Below, one piece after another: positions 19,229-28,121 of a DNA stretch of 64,000 nucleotides. The notes beneath the pieces are model-generated. The model was given only the letters and a program-made list of their open reading frames with translations. It was not told the DNA's origin and ran no database searches. Source of the stretch: JAZDCJ01 sp036311985 (lineage in GTDB: Bacteria; Actinomycetota; Actinomycetes; Actinomycetales; Micrococcaceae). The position numbers were made by a program, and so were the translations under genes. The stretch lies in NCBI RefSeq assembly GCF_036311985.1, contig NZ_JAZDCJ010000019.1; one strand, written 5' to 3'. Position 1 is the stretch's first letter; every line of letters begins with the position of its first letter.

Positions 19229-20638
19229 ATGGCTGAATCCGCGCGCTATTCCCTTGCTTCCGAACCCTTGGCCCTCGGCGCCCTCGACGGCCGCTACCGT
19301 GCCGCCACCGCCCCGCTGGTGGACTACCTCTCCGAGGCCGCCCTGAACCGCGACCGCGTGCACGTCGAGGTCGAATGGCTCATCCACCTGACCTCGATGT
19401 CCGTGCTGCCGGGCACCTCCCCGCTCACCGCGGAGCAGGTCGATGCGCTGCGCGGGATCGTCACCGGGTTCAACGGCGAGTCGGTGACCGAGCTCGCGGA
19501 GATCGAGGCCGTCACGGTGCACGACGTCAAGGCCGTCGAGTACTACATCGGCCGCCGCCTGCCCGCGATCGGCATCGAGGAACTCACCCCGCTGGTGCAC
19601 TTCGGCTGCACGAGCGAGGACATCAACAACCTCTCCTACGCCGTGGGCGTCAAGGGAGCGGTCGAGGACGTGTGGCTGCCGGCCGCTCGCTCGCTCGTGG
19701 AGCAGATCGGCGCGATGGCCGAGGCGACGCGCGAGATCCCGATGCTCTCCCGCACGCACGGCCAGCCCGCCACGCCGACGACGCTCGGCAAGGAGCTCGC
19801 CGTCACCGCGTGGCGCCTGACGCGCCAGCTCGAGCGGATCTCGCGCACCGAGTACCTGGGCAAGATCAACGGGGCCACCGGCACCTACGCCGCCCACTAT
19901 GCGGCCGTCCCCGGGGCCGACTGGCAGGAGGTCTCGCGCACGTTCGTCGAGGGCCTGGGCCTGGCCTGGAACCCGCTGACCACGCAGATCGAGTCGCACG
20001 ACTGGCAGGCCGAGCTGTACGCGGACGTGGCCCGGTTCAACCGGATCCTGCACAACTTCTGCACGGACGTGTGGAGCTACATCTCGATCGGCTACTTCGC
20101 GCAGATCCCCGTGGCCGGCGCCACCGGTTCCTCGACGATGCCGCACAAGGTCAACCCGATCCGCTTCGAGAACGCGGAGGCGAACCTGGAGATCTCCAAC
20201 GGCCTCCTGGACACGCTCGCCGCGACGCTCGTGACCTCCCGCTGGCAGCGCGACCTCACGGACTCCTCCTCGCAGCGCAACATCGGCACGGCGTTCGGCC
20301 ACTCCCTCCTGGCGATCTCCAACGTCGCCAAGGGCCTGGACCGGCTCGATGTCGCCGGGGACGTGCTCGCCGAGGACCTGGACCAGAACTGGGAGGTCCT
20401 CGGCGAGGCCATCCAGATGGTGATGCGCGCCGAGGCCGTCGCCGGCGTCGAGGGCATGGAGAACCCGTACGAACGCCTCAAGGACCTCACGCGGGGCCAG
20501 CGCGTGGACGCCGCCCGGATGAAGGAGTTCGTCTCCGGGCTGGGCCTGTCCGACGACGCCCGCGACCGCCTCCTGCGCCTCACCCCGGCCACCTACCACG
20601 GGATCGCGGACCGGCTCGTGGACCACCTGGGTCGGTAG
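19229..20638 (+). CDS. purB: adenylosuccinate lyase
   Basis: A 469-residue fumarase-superfamily enzyme that releases fumarate from SAICAR and adenylosuccinate in purine synthesis. The superfamily signature GSSTMPHKVNP (about residue 300), the HFGCTSEDINN block near 125 and SRTHGQPATPTTLGKE near 170 identify it; the long form matches the Escherichia coli-type PurB. ATG 19229 is chosen with GGAAGA about 9 nt upstream; an in-frame ATG nine bases earlier is possible. Monocistronic and convergent with the response regulator. Confidence 0.95.
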   Translation: MAESARYSLASEPLALGALDGRYRAATAPLVDYLSEAALNRDRVHVEVEWLIHLTSMSVLPGTSPLTAEQVDALRGIVTGFNGESVTELAEIEAVTVHDVKAVEYYIGRRLPAIGIEELTPLVHFGCTSEDINNLSYAVGVKGAVEDVWLPAARSLVEQIGAMAEATREIPMLSRTHGQPATPTTLGKELAVTAWRLTRQLERISRTEYLGKINGATGTYAAHYAAVPGADWQEVSRTFVEGLGLAWNPLTTQIESHDWQAELYADVARFNRILHNFCTDVWSYISIGYFAQIPVAGATGSSTMPHKVNPIRFENAEANLEISNGLLDTLAATLVTSRWQRDLTDSSSQRNIGTAFGHSLLAISNVAKGLDRLDVAGDVLAEDLDQNWEVLGEAIQMVMRAEAVAGVEGMENPYERLKDLTRGQRVDAARMKEFVSGLGLSDDARDRLLRLTPATYHGIADRLVDHLGR

Positions 20639-20657
20639 GACGACGCCGGGGCCGCGC

Positions 20658-21269
20658 CTACAGCCAACCGCGCTCGGCCGCCGTCTTCGCCGCCGCGATC
20701 CGGTTGGCGGCCCCGGTCTTGCCGATGGCGGCCGAGAGGTGGTTGCGCACGGTCCCGGCCGAGAGGTGCACGCGGGCCGCGATCGAGGCGACCGGCAGGC
20801 CGTCCCGGGCCAGCGCCAGCACCTCGCGTTCCCGTTCGCTCAACGGGTTCGAGCCCTCGGCCAGCGACTCGGCCGCCAACTGCGGGTCGACGACGCGCAG
20901 ACCGGCATGGACCTTCCGGATCGCCTCCGCGAGCTGGGAGGCCGGCGTGTCCTTGACGACGAAGCCGCTCGCCCCTGCCTCCAGCGCGCGGCGCAGGTAC
21001 CCCGTGCGGCCGAAGGTCGTGACCATCAGCGTGCGGCAGCCCGGGGCGCCGGCGCGCACGGTGGCGGCGGCCTCGATCCCGTCCATGCCCGGCATCTGGA
21101 TGTCCAGGACGCAGACGTCCACGGCGTGCTCGAGCACCGCGTCCAGGACGCCGGTGCCGTCGGGCAGCTCCGCGACGACCTCGAGGTCGCGCTCCAGGTT
21201 CAGCAGCGCCGCCATCGCTCCCCTGACGAGCGCCTGGTCGTCGGCAAGCAGCACGCGGATCGTCCTCAC
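20658..21269 (-). CDS. LuxR/NarL-family response regulator (DesR-like)
   Basis: A 203-residue regulator: receiver domain 1-120 with acidic pocket Asp10/Asp11, phospho-acceptor Asp56 (VCVLDIQMPGMDG) and Lys in VVKDTPAS; C-terminal HTH 140-203 (LSEREREVLALARDGLPVASIAARVHLSAGTVRNHLSAAIGK). Last gene of ABC ATPase-permease-kinase-regulator; GTG start overlaps the kinase stop (GTGA). By analogy with DesKR-type operons it probably controls the transporter genes in front of it, through the dyads at 24105-24131. Confidence 0.88.
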   Translation of the reverse strand: MRTIRVLLADDQALVRGAMAALLNLERDLEVVAELPDGTGVLDAVLEHAVDVCVLDIQMPGMDGIEAAATVRAGAPGCRTLMVTTFGRTGYLRRALEAGASGFVVKDTPASQLAEAIRKVHAGLRVVDPQLAAESLAEGSNPLSEREREVLALARDGLPVASIAARVHLSAGTVRNHLSAAIGKTGAANRIAAAKTAAERGWL

Positions 21270-22354
21270 CACGCCACCTCCACGCGCGTTCCGCCCCCGG
21301 TTCCCGGGCTGACCCGCAGCGAGGCTCCGGCCTCGTCGACGCGCTCGGCCATGCCCCGGCGCCCGTGGCCGGCGGGCGCCGATCCCAGCCCGACGCCGTC
21401 GTCCTCCACGGCCATCCGCAGCGGCGAGAACTCGAGCCGGCACCGCTGCGCGCGGGCGTGCCGCAGGACGTTGGTGCCGGCCTCCCGCAGGATCCACCCG
21501 AGCGTGGCCTGCAGTTCCGTCCGGACCCCGGCCGGGTCCCCCTCGATGACGACGTCGATGCCTGCGCCTTCCAGCGCCAGCCGCAGTGCGCTGGCCTGCG
21601 TCGGCAAGTCGTTCGCGCGCAGCCCGCCGACCGTGGCCCGGACCTCGGCGAGCGCGTCGCGGATGAGTCCGTGCAGCTCGCCCAGCTCCGCCCGTGCCCG
21701 GGCCGGGTCCGCGTCCATGATCCGCTCGGCGAGCTCGGCCTTCATCGCGACGACGGTCAGGGTGTGGCCGAGCCCGTCGTGGACGTCGCGGGCGACGCGC
21801 TCGCGTTCCGAGACCACGGCCAGGTCCCGGGAGACGGCCTGCCGCTTGGATTCGGAATCCAGGAGGGCGGCCTCGGCCGTGTTGAGCACGAACACCCCGA
21901 GCATGATGAACACCAGGAACAGGTACTCCGGCAGCATCCCGGCGAGCGCCAGGAGGGCCGTCGTCCCGGCCGTGGCCCCGAGCCCGACGATCCAACCGCC
22001 CTTCCGCGGCAGGATGTAGCAGGCGTAGCCGACGACGTAGGGGGACATGAACAGGGCCGCGAAGCCGATGAGCGGGGCCGCCGCGGCGATGATGGCGCAC
22101 AGGACGGCCAGCCCCACCCAGTTCCAGTGCCGGAACCGGAGCCGGTAGTCGCGCGGGCCCTGCAGGACGAGGAACGCCGCGAGGTAGACCGCGCCGAACA
22201 GGACCACGAGGAGCAGCCCGAGCGCCGTCAGCACCGGTGCCAGCCCGGCGCCGAGCACGGCGAAGACCGTGTAGGCCAGGAAGACCAGCCAGACGCCGGG
22301 CATGAGCCAGCCGTACCGCTCCCAGGCGTTCAGGCGCGGTCCGTCGGCGCTCAT
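21266..22354 (-). CDS. sensor histidine kinase (DesK-like, HisKA_3)
   Basis: A 362-residue membrane kinase with about five or six helices in residues 15-165, then a HisKA_3 dimerisation domain with phospho-acceptor His192 (ERVARDVHDGLGHTL) and an HATPase domain (REAGTNVLRHARA, VEDDGVGLG). The lack of an extracytoplasmic loop of any size suggests it senses the membrane or its ABC partner. ATG overlaps the permease stop by 4 bp. Confidence 0.88.
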   Translation of the reverse strand: MSADGPRLNAWERYGWLMPGVWLVFLAYTVFAVLGAGLAPVLTALGLLLVVLFGAVYLAAFLVLQGPRDYRLRFRHWNWVGLAVLCAIIAAAAPLIGFAALFMSPYVVGYACYILPRKGGWIVGLGATAGTTALLALAGMLPEYLFLVFIMLGVFVLNTAEAALLDSESKRQAVSRDLAVVSERERVARDVHDGLGHTLTVVAMKAELAERIMDADPARARAELGELHGLIRDALAEVRATVGGLRANDLPTQASALRLALEGAGIDVVIEGDPAGVRTELQATLGWILREAGTNVLRHARAQRCRLEFSPLRMAVEDDGVGLGSAPAGHGRRGMAERVDEAGASLRVSPGTGGGTRVEVAW

Positions 22355-23103
22355 TGCCGCCGCCGTCCCCGCTGCACGCCTACGACCGCCGCCGCTCCGA
22401 ACACCAACGCCCAGGCCACGACGTTGGCCAGCAGCAGGGCGAGCGAATCCGGTTCGACGTCCGCGGCGGCCTGGCGGCCTTCCATGAGCGGCCAGCGGAC
22501 GAGCCCCACGAACCCGTACATCGGCGTGAAGCGCGCGAAGTCCAGCATGGCGCCGCTGAGCGGCATGAACACGTTGCCGACGAAGGACATGAGCACGAGG
22601 ACGCCCGTCGCGACGCCGAGCGCGGACTCGCTCTTGAAGAGCATCGCGACGGAGAAGCCGAAGAGCGCGAACACCGAGGCCCCGGCGAGGGTGAGCAGGA
22701 AGGTCGCGAGCCACATGCCGCCCGGGGCGACGGCGCCGGTGGCCAGGCCGCCGAGGTGCACGACCCCGATGCTGGCCGCGGTGATCGCCAGGGCGGTCAG
22801 GACCTTGCCCACGACGACGGACGCGGGGCTCACGGGGGTCAGCCCGACCTGCCGGCCCCAGCCCTGCATCTGTTCGACGGCGGCGCCGCCGGTCGCCGTC
22901 GTCGCGGCGAGCGCCGCGCCGTAGGCGGCCATGGAGCTCATGACGTAGAACGCGACGTTGGAGTCGCCGATCGGCTGGTCTCCCGAGCTGATCGAGACGC
23001 CGAAGACGAGGTACATCACGAGCGGCATGAGCAACACGAACATGATGTTGGAGGTGTCCCGCAGCTGGCGGGTCAGGTCGATGCGGAGATAGGTGGCGTT
23101 CAT
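22351..23103 (-). CDS. ABC-2 type transporter permease
   Basis: A 250-residue permease with six predicted helices (MFVLLMPLVMYLVFG near 25, then AYGAALAATTATG, VLTALAITAASIGVVHL, FLLTLAGASVFALFGF, VLVLMSFVGNVFMPL, LALLLANVVAWALVF). The MSSMAAYGA stretch and overall size fit ABC-2 exporters of the YvfS/DrrB type. Pairs with the ATPase upstream (4-bp overlap). Substrate unknown; such kinase-linked exporters often expel antimicrobial peptides or lipids. Confidence 0.85.
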   Translation of the reverse strand: MNATYLRIDLTRQLRDTSNIMFVLLMPLVMYLVFGVSISSGDQPIGDSNVAFYVMSSMAAYGAALAATTATGGAAVEQMQGWGRQVGLTPVSPASVVVGKVLTALAITAASIGVVHLGGLATGAVAPGGMWLATFLLTLAGASVFALFGFSVAMLFKSESALGVATGVLVLMSFVGNVFMPLSGAMLDFARFTPMYGFVGLVRWPLMEGRQAAADVEPDSLALLLANVVAWALVFGAAAVVGVQRGRRRQ

Positions 23104-24059
23104 CGGAGGCTCCTCGGTGCCGGTTCGTTCTCGAGGCCCGCGGTCAGGTCCACGAAGGCCGCCTCGAGGCTCGGCGACGAGACCTCGAGGTCGTGCGCCC
23201 CGAAGTCCCGCAACAGGGCCAGGGCGAGGGCGTCGGAGTCGGTGGTGACCACGGAGACCCTTGAGCCGTTGCGTTCAAGGCGGCGGACCCCGGGCTGGGA
23301 CCGCAGCCGATCGAGCACCGCGTCCGCTCCGTCCTCGAGGCCAGGCACGGCCGCGGAGACCGTGCGGCCCGCGGCCATGGAGCGGACCTGGGCCGTGGGG
23401 CCGTCGGCCGCGATGCGCCCCTTGACGATCAGCACCGTGCGGTGGGCGAACTGCTCGGCCTCCTCCAGGTAGTGGGTCGCGAAGACCACGGTCCGGCCGG
23501 AGTCGGCGTCCTGGCGCATGGTGTCCCAGAACTCGCGGCGCGCGTTGACGTCCATGCCCGCCGTCGGCTCGTCGAGGATCAAGAGGTCCGGGTCCGGCAG
23601 CAGGGCGAGCGCGAACTTGAGCCGCTGCTGTTCGCCGCCGGAGCACTTGGAGACCTTCCGTCCGGCGATGCGGGCGATGTCCGTGCGGTCCATGACCTCC
23701 TCCACCCGCCCCTTGGCCCCGTGGAGGGACGCGATCGACAGGACCGTTTCCCGCACGGTGAGGTCGCGGAGCAGGCCGCCGGTCTGCAGCACCGCCGAGA
23801 CCCGCCCGGCGCGGACCGCCTGCCGCGGGCTCAGTCCCAGCACCTCGGCCGTGCCGCCGTCGGGATCGGTGAGTCCCAGGACCATGTCGATCGTGGTGGT
23901 CTTGCCCGCCCCGTTGGGGCCGAGGAAGGCCACGATCTCCCCGGGCTGGACGACGAGGTCCACGCCGGCGACGGCGGCCACCTCGCCTTCCCTGGACTTG
24001 AAGCTCTTGCGCAGCCCGCTGAGCCGGATGGCGGAGGGCGCGTCGTCGTGTGCTTTCAT
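23100..24059 (-). CDS. ABC transporter ATP-binding protein
   Basis: A 319-residue ATPase: Walker A GPNGAGKTTT (about 50), Q-loop region, signature CSGGEQQRLKFALALL, Walker B LLILDEPTAGMD and H-loop TH near 200. The C-terminal about 90 residues form the extra domain seen in DrrA/YvfR-type exporter ATPases. First gene of the four-gene operon; preceded by the operator-like dyads at 24105-24131. Confidence 0.88.
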   Translation of the reverse strand: MKAHDDAPSAIRLSGLRKSFKSREGEVAAVAGVDLVVQPGEIVAFLGPNGAGKTTTIDMVLGLTDPDGGTAEVLGLSPRQAVRAGRVSAVLQTGGLLRDLTVRETVLSIASLHGAKGRVEEVMDRTDIARIAGRKVSKCSGGEQQRLKFALALLPDPDLLILDEPTAGMDVNARREFWDTMRQDADSGRTVVFATHYLEEAEQFAHRTVLIVKGRIAADGPTAQVRSMAAGRTVSAAVPGLEDGADAVLDRLRSQPGVRRLERNGSRVSVVTTDSDALALALLRDFGAHDLEVSSPSLEAAFVDLTAGLENEPAPRSLR

Positions 24060-24104
24060 GCCTCCAGTCTCCCGCCCGGCGCCGGGATGCGCACCGGGGT
24101 GCGG

Positions 24105-24131
24105 TCACGTGATGCGCATGACACATGTCAT
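24105..24131. promoter_or_regulatory. three overlapping dyads upstream of the ABC/two-component operon
   Basis: TCACGTGA (24105-24112), ATGCGCAT (24112-24119) and ATGACA-CA-TGTCAT (24118-24131) follow one another 45-72 bp before the ATPase start. ATGACA/TGTCAT with a 2-bp centre is the size expected of a NarL-type response regulator site, so autoregulation by the operon's own regulator is the likely use. Confidence 0.5.
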
Positions 24132-24134
24132 CCG

Positions 24135-24530
24135 CTACCTCCGGCGCCGCACGCTCCAGAGCGGGTTCGGCTGCCAGAGGGGGCACGGCTGGGTCGAGCC
24201 CTTGCGCACGCCGTGGCAGGCGGGCATCGGTTCCATCACCGGTTCCCCCGCGGCGTCGAACTCGAAGTAGTCGGCATCCAGGTGGTAGGCGTTCCAGAAC
24301 ACCTCGCACTCGCAGCAGCAGGCGCCCATCCGGGCGAGCCGCCGCAGCAGGGCCGTGGCCCGCGGGGCGGCGGCCTCCTGGTACCGCCTCGTGAACCCGT
24401 GCCCGCGGCAGCCGAACTCCATCATCCGGTACAGGTAGCACATCAGGCATTCGCCGGCCCGCGGCGCCGTCAGCTCATCGGAGAGCTCGCGCAGCTCCGC
24501 CTCGATCTCCGTCAGTCCCTCTGGTCCCAT
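24135..24530 (-). CDS. DUF2695-type cysteine-rich protein
   Basis: A 131-residue cytoplasmic protein. It has GECLMCYLYRMMEFGCRGHGFTRRY near residues 27-50 and MGACCCECEVFWNAYHLD near 87-104, the pattern of the DUF2695 family. The clustered cysteines (CxxC, CCCxC, and C in PMPACHG, QPCPLW) suggest metal binding. GAGGAGGAAGCC before ATG 24530 is a strong ribosome binding site. Function unknown. Its stop is only 75 bp from the ABC ATPase start, so the operon promoter dyads lie in that gap. Confidence 0.7.
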   Translation of the reverse strand: MGPEGLTEIEAELRELSDELTAPRAGECLMCYLYRMMEFGCRGHGFTRRYQEAAAPRATALLRRLARMGACCCECEVFWNAYHLDADYFEFDAAGEPVMEPMPACHGVRKGSTQPCPLWQPNPLWSVRRRR

Positions 24531-24684
24531 GGCTTCCTCCTCGTTGCTCCCGCGGACCAACGCCCGCTGGAACGAGGATGCCGGGCGGAACCGGCGGCCG
24601 GGGCGGCTGCCCACCGGCCGGTGGATTCGCGGCCGCCGCCGGCCACCTGTGGAGGAGGGGCCCGCACCGGGATACCCTCAAGTC

Positions 24685-25122
24685 ATGGACACGGCCGGCG
24701 ACATCACGTTCCACACCCGCAAGTGGGTGCGCCCGGAGGACCTCAACGCCAACGGCACGCTTTTCGGCGGCAGCCTCCTGCGCTGGATCGACGAGGAGGC
24801 GGCGATCTACGCGATCGTCCAGCTGGGCAACGGCCGGGCCGTCACCAAGTACATGTCGGAGATCAACTTCGTCTCCTCCGCCCAGCAGGGCGACCTCATC
24901 GAGATGGGGCTGACCGCGACCCGGTTCGGCCGGACCTCCCTGACCATGCGCGCCGAGGTGCGCAACATGTTCACGCGGCAGTCCATCCTGACCATCGAGC
25001 AGATCGTCTTCGTCAACCTCGGCGACGACGGGCTCCCGGCCGCCCACGGCTACACGGAGATCACCTACGAACGCGACCGCGTTCCCCACCAGCACCTGCT
25101 CCCGCCCGGTCCCGCGGCCTAG
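24685..25122 (+). CDS. acyl-CoA thioesterase (YciA-like hotdog)
   Basis: A 145-residue single hotdog domain: WVRPEDLNANGTLFGGSLLRWIDEEAA (catalytic Asn/Asp region) and INFVSSAQQGDLIEM are the family hallmark. It hydrolyses acyl-CoAs, typically short or medium chain, to free acid and CoA. TACCCT ends 6 nt before the ATG and no ribosome binding site is seen, which suggests a leaderless mRNA. Confidence 0.88.
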   Translation: MDTAGDITFHTRKWVRPEDLNANGTLFGGSLLRWIDEEAAIYAIVQLGNGRAVTKYMSEINFVSSAQQGDLIEMGLTATRFGRTSLTMRAEVRNMFTRQSILTIEQIVFVNLGDDGLPAAHGYTEITYERDRVPHQHLLPPGPAA

Positions 25123-25134
25123 CCGGAGCCGGCC

Positions 25135-25802
25135 GTGCTGCCCGTCATCGGGGAACTGCTCCCCCTCGTCATCGCCTTCTGCCTCAGTCCCCTGCCGCTG
25201 ATCGCGCTCGTCCTGCTGCTCTCCGGGCGCCGCGGCGCCGCGGCGCGGCGGCAGCGTTCGCCGCGGGCCGCATCGCCGGCATCGCCGCCGCGGTCGCCCT
25301 GTTCACCGTCGCCGCCGACGCCGTCCCGGAGTCGCGGACGGTGACGACGGCGGAAGCGGTGCTGAAGATCCTGCTCGGCACTGGCCTCGTGGTGCTGGCC
25401 GCCTCCAAGCTCCCGCTCCGCCCGGGCGCGCGCCCCGCGAAGGGCGGCGAGCTGCCGCAGTGGATGGGATCCCTGGACACCATGCCCCCGGGCCAGGCCC
25501 CTCTCCTGGGGTTCGCCGTCAGCGTCGCGAACCCGAAGGAGCTGGCCTTCGCCCTCAGCGCCGGGCTCGCCGTCGGGGAGGCCGCGCTCCCTTTCGGCGC
25601 GGCCTCGCTTACCGTGCTCGCCTTCGCGGTGGCCGCCTCCGGCAGCGTGCTGCTGCCGCTGCTCCTGAACAGCGTGGCCCCGCGGGCGTTCGGCCCCGTC
25701 CCCGCGGCCCGATTCCCACCGCCTCCTACCGCGGCGCCGCCTGGAACCGCACGATCCGCTCCACCGCCTCCTGAACCGCCGCCCGACCCGCGGCGAAGCT
25801 GA
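25135..25802 (+). pseudogene. GAP-family (Sap-like) membrane protein, frameshifted and 3'-damaged
   Basis: GTG 25135 opens MLPVIGELLPLVIAFCLSPLPLIALVLLLSG, the typical first helix of GAP/LysE-like proteins, but this frame becomes Arg/Pro/Ser-rich after about residue 35. The expected continuation, AFAAGRIAGIAAAVALF...AVLKILLGTGLVVLAA...GFAVSVANPKELAFALSAGLAVG, is in another frame from about 25250. The switch lies in the repetitive GC run 25228-25258. The C-terminal helix of the family is also missing: the second frame ends in Pro-rich nonsense overlapping the convergent aminotransferase. A sequencing error in the GC run could explain the first defect but not the second. Confidence 0.65.
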
Positions 25803-26934
25803 GCCGGACCGCCTTCCGCCCGGCCCCGGCGTCGAAATCCGCGCCCGGGACCAGGGCCACGCCCTCCTCCTCCAGCAGCGCGGCGCAATACGCGGCCGAG
25901 TCCGGGAACCCGGCCAACGCCTGGCCGAGCTCGGCGTAGAGGTAGAACGCGCCGTCGGCGGGGGCGGCCGGCCCCCAGCCGAGCCGCGGCAGCGCGGCGA
26001 GCAGCGCGTCCCGGGTGCCGGCGAACTCGGCGACGGACGCCTCCGCCTCCGCGTAGGAGGCCTCGCCGAACGCGTGCACGGCGGCGGCCTGCGCCGGGGC
26101 CGGCGGGCACAGCGCCACGTTCCCGGCGAGCGCGTCGACGGAGGCCAGCAGGTCGTCGGGCACGAGCGCCCAGCCGAGCCGCCACCCCGTCATCCCCCAG
26201 TACTTCGAGAAGCTGGAAATCACCACGGACTCCCGCCCGAGCTCCCACGCGCACACCCCGCGCGGGTCCTCGGCGCCCGGGAGCGGGTAGGTGATGCCGT
26301 GGTAGATCTCGTCGCTGACCAGGCGCACGCCGGCGTCGGCGCACCATCCGGCCAGGGCCGTGAGCTCGGCGCGGGAGACCATGGTCCCCGTGGGGTTGGC
26401 GGGCGAGGCGAGCATGAGGCCGGTGAGCGGACCGTGCTCGCGCGCGGCGGCGTCGAGCAGTTCCGGGGTGGGCTGGTAGCGGGTCGCGGGGCCGCACTCG
26501 AGCTCGACGACCTCGACGCCGAGGGCGCGCAGGATGTTCCGGTAGGCGGGGTACCCGGGGCGGGCGAGCGCCACCCGGTCGCCGGGGTTGAAGGCGGCGA
26601 GGAACGTCAGCATAAACGCCCCGGAGGAGCCGGTCGTGACGGCGACGTTCCGGGCGGGGACGTCGATCCCGTACCAGCGCCGGTAGTGCCCCGCGATGGC
26701 CGCGCGCAGCTCGCCCGTGCCGAGCGCCGGGGTGTAGTTGAGCGTGGTGCCGGAGGCGTGCAGGGCGGCGGCGGCCGCGGAGACCGGGCCGGGCGCGCCG
26801 CCGCCGGGTTCGCCGGCGCACAGCGAGACGACGTCGCGCCCCGCGGCCCGCAGCTCGGCGACGCGCTGGAGGATGTCCATGACCTGGAAGGGCGGGACCT
26901 GGGCACGGCTGGCGACGGTCAAGGGCTGGGTCAT
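25726..26934 (-). CDS. class I/II pyridoxal-phosphate aminotransferase
   Basis: A 402-residue AspC-like enzyme. LCAGEPGGGAPGPV near residue 40, LNYTPALGTGELRAAIA, ASPANPTGTMVS, SDEIYHGITYP and the PLP-lysine motif ISSFSKYWGMTGWRLGW are all present. It transfers an amino group between an amino acid and a 2-oxo acid; the donor is not predictable. ATG 26934 is conserved (MTQPL). Its 3' end overlaps the damaged end of the GAP-family pseudogene. Confidence 0.88.
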   Translation of the reverse strand: MTQPLTVASRAQVPPFQVMDILQRVAELRAAGRDVVSLCAGEPGGGAPGPVSAAAAALHASGTTLNYTPALGTGELRAAIAGHYRRWYGIDVPARNVAVTTGSSGAFMLTFLAAFNPGDRVALARPGYPAYRNILRALGVEVVELECGPATRYQPTPELLDAAAREHGPLTGLMLASPANPTGTMVSRAELTALAGWCADAGVRLVSDEIYHGITYPLPGAEDPRGVCAWELGRESVVISSFSKYWGMTGWRLGWALVPDDLLASVDALAGNVALCPPAPAQAAAVHAFGEASYAEAEASVAEFAGTRDALLAALPRLGWGPAAPADGAFYLYAELGQALAGFPDSAAYCAALLEEEGVALVPGADFDAGAGRKAVRLSFAAGRAAVQEAVERIVRFQAAPR

Positions 26935-27003
26935 GGTGCTGCTCCCGGGGTACGACGGCGGACTTCCGCTCCCAGCGTGCCACACCTTGGGTAGGGTGGA
27001 GCC

Positions 27004-27240
27004 ATGATCCCCGCCTCCGCGAATCCGCTGCTGCCCGCCGTGTGGGAGTGGACCGTCACGGGGGTCGCCCTGGTCTTCGTCGTCCTCGTCGTGGTGGCCC
27101 TGGTCCGGATCGACCGCACCAAGGCCCGGCGCGAGCCGATGGCGACGATGTGGTGGGCGTTGGCGGTCCTGGCGCTGCCCGTCGTCGGGGTCCTCGCCTG
27201 GTTCGTCCACGACCGCCGCGCCTCGCGCGGGGCCGCCTGA
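27004..27240 (+). CDS. small PLDc_N-type membrane protein
   Basis: A 78-residue protein with two helices (15-36 and 47-66) separated by RIDRTKARREP, ending WFVHDRRASRG. This is the phospholipase D N-terminal (PLDc_N) arrangement found as a stand-alone small membrane protein in actinobacteria. Function unknown. TAGGGT ends 6 nt before the ATG, again leaderless in style. Confidence 0.7.
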   Translation: MIPASANPLLPAVWEWTVTGVALVFVVLVVVALVRIDRTKARREPMATMWWALAVLALPVVGVLAWFVHDRRASRGAA

Positions 27241-27241
27241 G

Positions 27242-28057
27242 TCAGGCGCCGGGCCCGGCCGGCAGCCGGCGCAGGTAGTGGTGCATCGGGGCGTGCCGCA
27301 GCCCCCGCGGTAGCCGCGGGTAGGTGGCGGCCACCGTCCGCAGGACCGCGCGGAACACCCGGTCCCGCCACGGACCGTAGGGCAGCCCGAATTCCTCCCG
27401 CAGGCGCGCCGGCAGCATCCCCGCCGTGAGCACCCGCGCCACGGGCATGGCGGCGCGGATCCAGAACGGCGCGTTCCGGGCCGCGAGCAGCTCCCCCGCC
27501 ACGCGCCGGACCGCGGGGTCAACGCCGAGCCGGGCCTCGGCGTCGTTCCAGTACCTCCGGAACGCCGCCCGGTCCGCGGGCCAGGCGCCGGCCGGCATCT
27601 GCAGGGCGGTGCCGAGGACCGCGTACTCGCGGTAGAGCGCCTCCGCCTCCCGCGGCGGAAGCGGGCCGAAGACCGCCTCGTGGACCAGCAGGGCCGAGTC
27701 GTAGAGCGTCGCCGCGACCCAGAGCTGGAGCTCCGGGTCCCGCGCGTCGTAGGCCGGGTGCTGCCCGTCCGCGCCCGCCTCCGAACGGACCGGGGCGTGG
27801 GCCCGGTCCACCCACTCGCGCACCGCGGCCGCCTGGCCCGGGGTGCCGTTGGTGAGCGCGTAGATGTAGCTGAGCGTGCCGTGCAGCCGCTTGAGCGGAT
27901 CGGCTGCGAAGTCCGAATGCCGGGCCACTCCGTGTCCGACCGCGGGGTGGGCGAGCTGCAGCAGGACCGCCCGGCCGGCCGCCAGGAGCAGCACCGATTC
28001 CGGCGCGACGTCGGAGATCGCGGCCGGCGCCGGGACGCGCGCGCGGTGGAGGGCCAT
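27242..28057 (-). CDS. oxygenase MpaB family protein (DUF2236)
   Basis: A 271-residue helical protein of the MpaB/latex-clearing-protein-like family. LLLAAGRAVLLQLAHPAVGHGVARHSDF near residue 25 includes the conserved His, and RLHGTLSYIYALTNGTP and WVAATLYDSALLVHEAVFG follow as usual. Family members bind heme b and may be oxygenases; the substrate is unknown. Its stop is 1 bp from the convergent PLDc_N gene. Confidence 0.82.
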   Translation of the reverse strand: MALHRARVPAPAAISDVAPESVLLLAAGRAVLLQLAHPAVGHGVARHSDFAADPLKRLHGTLSYIYALTNGTPGQAAAVREWVDRAHAPVRSEAGADGQHPAYDARDPELQLWVAATLYDSALLVHEAVFGPLPPREAEALYREYAVLGTALQMPAGAWPADRAAFRRYWNDAEARLGVDPAVRRVAGELLAARNAPFWIRAAMPVARVLTAGMLPARLREEFGLPYGPWRDRVFRAVLRTVAATYPRLPRGLRHAPMHHYLRRLPAGPGA

Positions 28058-28121
28058 GGTGCGATGCTATCCGCCCCTCCCTGCCTTATGCTCAGAGCAT
28101 TCACGACCATGGGGGGAAATC

